Shown piece by piece: positions 4,356-6,429 of a stretch of DNA of 6,429 bases. A model generated the notes under the pieces. It ran no database searches. It saw nothing but the letters and a program-made list of their open reading frames with translations, and was not told the origin of the DNA. The DNA lies in assembly GCA_900770895.1 (NCBI GenBank), contig CAAGMF010000072.1:1-6429 (forward strand), in the 5' to 3' direction. The DNA comes from an uncultured Mitsuokella sp. (GTDB lineage Bacteria > Bacillota > Negativicutes > Selenomonadales > Selenomonadaceae). Within the stretch, counting starts at the first letter, position 1. Every line of letters begins with the position of its first letter. The position numbers and the translations under genes are program-made.

Positions 4356-6260
4356 ATGTATCCGCTTTTAGAAAATATAAAAGCGCCAAGTGATGTAAAG
4401 AAGCTGGATGTAACCGAGCTGAGTCAATTAGCATCCGAAATCAGGGAATTCATGGTCCATACGGTCTCAGGGCATGGTGGGCATCTGGCTTCCAGCCTCG
4501 GGACGGTAGAGCTGACGCTGGCGCTGCTGCAGGTATTCTCGGTACCTGAGGACAAGATCGTGTGGGATGTGGGCCATCAGGCCTATGCTTATAAGATATT
4601 GACCGGACGGCGGGACAAGTTCGCTACGTTGCGGCAGCTCGGCGGGATCACCGGATTTCCGAACCGGTCGGAGTCGGAGTATGATGCCTTCGGAGTCGGG
4701 CATGCATCGACGTCGATATCGGCGGCGCTGGGCATGGCCATTGCCCGTGACCTGCGCGGTGGTCACGAGAACATCGTCGCCGTGATCGGCGATGGTGCCA
4801 TGACCGGCGGGCTGGCCATGGAGGCCCTGAATCATGCGGGCTCCCTGCACAAGCGGATGATCGTCATCCTCAATGACAACGAGATGTCCATTGATGAGAA
4901 TGTGGGAGCGATCAGCGACTATCTGTCCCGCCTGCGCAGCCTGCCGCAATACAACCGCGTCAAGCACGATATGGGCACGCTGCTGCAGAGCATCCCGCAC
5001 ATAGGTGGAGCTATGTACAAGACGGCCGGGCGGCTGAAGGACGGCGTTCGGGCGGCCATCGTCCCGGGCAGCCTGTTCGAGAATCTGGGCTTCCACTACA
5101 TCGGGCCCATCGACGGTCATAATATACGCTTGCTGCGCACGATACTGGCCGATGCCGTGCGGGACGGCGGTCCGGTACTCATCCATATCCATACGAAGAA
5201 AGGCAAAGGCTATCTGCCGGCCGAGCAGGAGCCCTGCCGCTTCCACGGCATCGGCAAGTTCGATGTGGCGACCGGGCATGCGGCACCTAAGCCGGATACG
5301 GTCACCTACACGCAGGTATTCAGCCAGACGCTGATCAAGCTGGCGGCTCAGGATGAGCACATCGTGGGCATCACGGCTGCCATGCCGACCGGAACAGGGC
5401 TGAAGGCTTTTGGCAAGGTCTACCCCGAGCGCTTCTTCGATGTGGGCATTGCTGAGGAGCATGCCGTGACTCTGGCTGCCGGCCTGGCGACGATGGGCAT
5501 CCATCCGGTCGTGGCGCTGTACTCGACATTCGCCCAGCGGGCTTATGATGAGCTGATGCATGATGTGTGCCTGCAAAAGCTGCCGGTGACGCTGTGCCTG
5601 GACCGGGCCGGGCTCGTGGGTGCTGACGGTCCGACCCATCACGGAGTATTCGATCTGTCGTTCCTGCGTGCGATGCCGGGTATGACCATATTCGTACCGA
5701 AGGATGAGGAAGAGCTGCGGCACATGATGTATACGGCCGTGAATCTGCCGGGACCGACAGCCGTGCGCTATCCGCGCGGTACTGGACGCGGCGTGGAGCT
5801 GACGGAGTCGTTCCATGAGATACCAGTGGGCCGGGCAGAGGTCATCAGCGACGTCGAGGCTCCGGATGCCGCATTACTGGCTGTCGGTACCATGGTCGGA
5901 GTCGCGGAAGAGACCGCTGGCCTATTGCAGGCTCAGGGGATATCGGCCGCCGTCGTGAATATGCGGTTCGTAAAGCCTCTGGATACAGAGATGATCGATG
6001 ACTATGCGGCCAGATCCAGATTGATTGTAACGCTGGAGGAGAACGTACTGGCCGGCGGCTTTGGCTCGGCGGTAGCTGAGTACATGGCGGATCACGGGCT
6101 GAACAAGCCGCTGCTCCGCATCGGTCTGCCGGATGCGTTCATCGAGCAGGGTTCGGTGCCGCAGCTCTACGAGCTGACCGGCCTGCAGCCGGAAAACATT
6201 GCCGGACGCATTGCCGCAGCATTGGCACCGGCGCACGGAGAGGGAGGCATGGCCGAGTAA
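4356..6260 (+). CDS. dxs: 1-deoxy-D-xylulose-5-phosphate synthase
   Basis: Dxs condenses pyruvate and D-glyceraldehyde 3-phosphate, releasing CO2, to give DXP. This is the first step of the MEP isoprenoid route and a precursor of thiamine and pyridoxal phosphate. It needs thiamine diphosphate and Mg2+. The 634-residue protein is full length. Motifs: G-G-H-L-A-S-S-L-G (41-49, His43), D-V-G-H-Q-A-Y (71-77), the cofactor-binding G-D-G-A-M-T (145-150) through L-N-D-N-E-M-S-I (172-179), and F-D-V-G-I-A-E-E-H-A (361-370). Glu367 corresponds to the catalytic Glu370 of E. coli, and D-R-A-G-L-V-G-A-D-G-P-T-H-H-G (416-430) holds the counterparts of E. coli Arg420, Asp427 and His431. Order is the usual cofactor domain, pyrimidine domain, then transketolase C-terminal domain (about 505-625). 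The first codons are unusually AT-rich and can form a small hairpin. The stop overlaps the next start (TAATG). Confidence 0.97.
   Translation: MYPLLENIKAPSDVKKLDVTELSQLASEIREFMVHTVSGHGGHLASSLGTVELTLALLQVFSVPEDKIVWDVGHQAYAYKILTGRRDKFATLRQLGGITGFPNRSESEYDAFGVGHASTSISAALGMAIARDLRGGHENIVAVIGDGAMTGGLAMEALNHAGSLHKRMIVILNDNEMSIDENVGAISDYLSRLRSLPQYNRVKHDMGTLLQSIPHIGGAMYKTAGRLKDGVRAAIVPGSLFENLGFHYIGPIDGHNIRLLRTILADAVRDGGPVLIHIHTKKGKGYLPAEQEPCRFHGIGKFDVATGHAAPKPDTVTYTQVFSQTLIKLAAQDEHIVGITAAMPTGTGLKAFGKVYPERFFDVGIAEEHAVTLAAGLATMGIHPVVALYSTFAQRAYDELMHDVCLQKLPVTLCLDRAGLVGADGPTHHGVFDLSFLRAMPGMTIFVPKDEEELRHMMYTAVNLPGPTAVRYPRGTGRGVELTESFHEIPVGRAEVISDVEAPDAALLAVGTMVGVAEETAGLLQAQGISAAVVNMRFVKPLDTEMIDDYAARSRLIVTLEENVLAGGFGSAVAEYMADHGLNKPLLRIGLPDAFIEQGSVPQLYELTGLQPENIAGRIAAALAPAHGEGGMAE
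4363..4385 (+). repeat. 8-bp inverted repeat within the first dxs codons
   Basis: CGCTTTTA (4363-4370) is perfectly complementary to TAAAAGCG (4378-4385) around the 7-base loop GAAAATA. It covers codons 3-10 of dxs, 5 nt after the start codon, within an AT-rich patch that stands out from the GC-rich gene body. A hairpin here could tune translation initiation; it may also arise by chance in an AT-rich, expression-optimised start region. Confidence 0.55.
6241..6247 (+). promoter_or_regulatory. Candidate ribosome binding site of the tlyA-family gene, inside dxs
   Basis: AGGGAGG at 6241-6247, within the last dxs codons, is a good Shine-Dalgarno core but ends 12 nt before the ATG at 6260. Together with the TAATG overlap it suggests that tlyA is translated mainly by coupling to dxs. 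Confidence 0.5.
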
Positions 6261-6429
6261 TGGCAAAGATAAGACTGGACCAACTGCTCGTCGAGCGGGG
6301 GCTGGCTGGCAGTCGCGAGCGGGCCAAGCGGCTCATTATGGCCGGCGAGGTGCTCGTCGACGAGCAGAAGATCGACAAGGCTGGTACGGCGGTGAAGCCG
6401 GACGCCCATATCCGATTGCTGTCGAAGGA
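6260..6429 (+). CDS. tlyA: TlyA-family rRNA methyltransferase, N-terminal S4 domain (cut by window end)
   Basis: The open frame starts at the ATG that shares its A with the dxs TAA stop and runs off the window after 56 full codons. The visible part is an S4 RNA-binding domain: R-L-D-Q-L-L-V-E-R-G-L-A (5-16), S-R-E-R-A-K-R-L-I-M-A-G-E-V-L-V-D (18-34), then K-I-D-K-A-G-T-A-V (37-45). This arrangement is characteristic of TlyA proteins (about 270 residues), which carry a Rossmann-type methyltransferase domain after the S4 domain and are known in mycobacteria to 2'-O-methylate 16S and 23S rRNA; older records call them hemolysin A. The methyltransferase part is outside the window. The position after dxs is the common one in Firmicutes. 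Another S4 protein is possible but less likely given the motif R-L-I-M-A-G-E-V-L-V and the gene order. Confidence 0.87.
   Translation, partial: MAKIRLDQLLVERGLAGSRERAKRLIMAGEVLVDEQKIDKAGTAVKPDAHIRLLSK

Noticed and set aside
4296..4358. Trp-Gly-rich peptide (W-G at three places) as a possible attenuation leader before dxs
   Set aside because: It has no stop codon before dxs, no ribosome binding site, and no mutually exclusive terminator structure; Dxs has no link to tryptophan supply.
4467..5816. 449-codon open frame on the minus strand, antisense to dxs
   Set aside because: The sense strand encodes complete Dxs motifs throughout. The antisense product is low-complexity (His, Gln, Arg) and shows no family features or ribosome binding site that I can recognise.

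Overview
The window is a single-strand run of nine genes, all on the + strand, closely packed and moderately GC-rich. The order is asp23-like, amaP, DUF2273, nusB, xseA, xseB, ispA, dxs and the 5' end of a tlyA-family gene. This order, together with the Asp23/AmaP/DUF2273 set and the protein sequences, points to a Firmicutes genome, most likely a GC-rich member of the Negativicutes (Selenomonas/Mitsuokella-like). The phylum is fairly secure. The genus is an inference from memory and was not tested.

Layout: 10-1297 is an envelope-stress module, with a soluble Asp23/Gls24 protein, its likely membrane anchor AmaP with two membrane segments, and a small DUF2273 protein with two membrane segments. 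1340-1786 is nusB (transcription antitermination). 1894-3332 is xseA-xseB, the two subunits of exonuclease VII. 3390-6260 is ispA and dxs, two steps of isoprenoid synthesis. From 6260 to the window edge is the S4 domain of a TlyA-type rRNA methyltransferase, cut off by the window. No stretch without a gene exceeds about 110 bases, and there is no tRNA, rRNA, CRISPR array or insertion sequence.

How it works together: the genes probably form one long transcript or a few overlapping ones. The junctions are tight: 1 nt between amaP and DUF2273, 11 nt between xseA and xseB, and TAATG overlap between dxs and tlyA. Gene content is core housekeeping (RNA synthesis and maturation, DNA repair, isoprenoid precursors) plus a membrane-associated stress module. 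Dxs supplies DXP for the MEP pathway, and IspA condenses the resulting C5 units to farnesyl diphosphate for quinones and undecaprenyl phosphate.

The parts not explained by coding are in the longer gaps. The nusB-xseA gap holds a very strong hairpin (1793-1847) without a U-tract. The ispA-dxs gap holds a second, weaker hairpin (4282-4320). A small AT-rich hairpin covers codons 3-10 of dxs. Two gene starts (ispA and dxs) are best placed downstream of the longest possible ORF start because of clear ribosome binding sites. I do not see evidence for an undescribed biological system here; the hairpins are the most worthwhile items to follow up.
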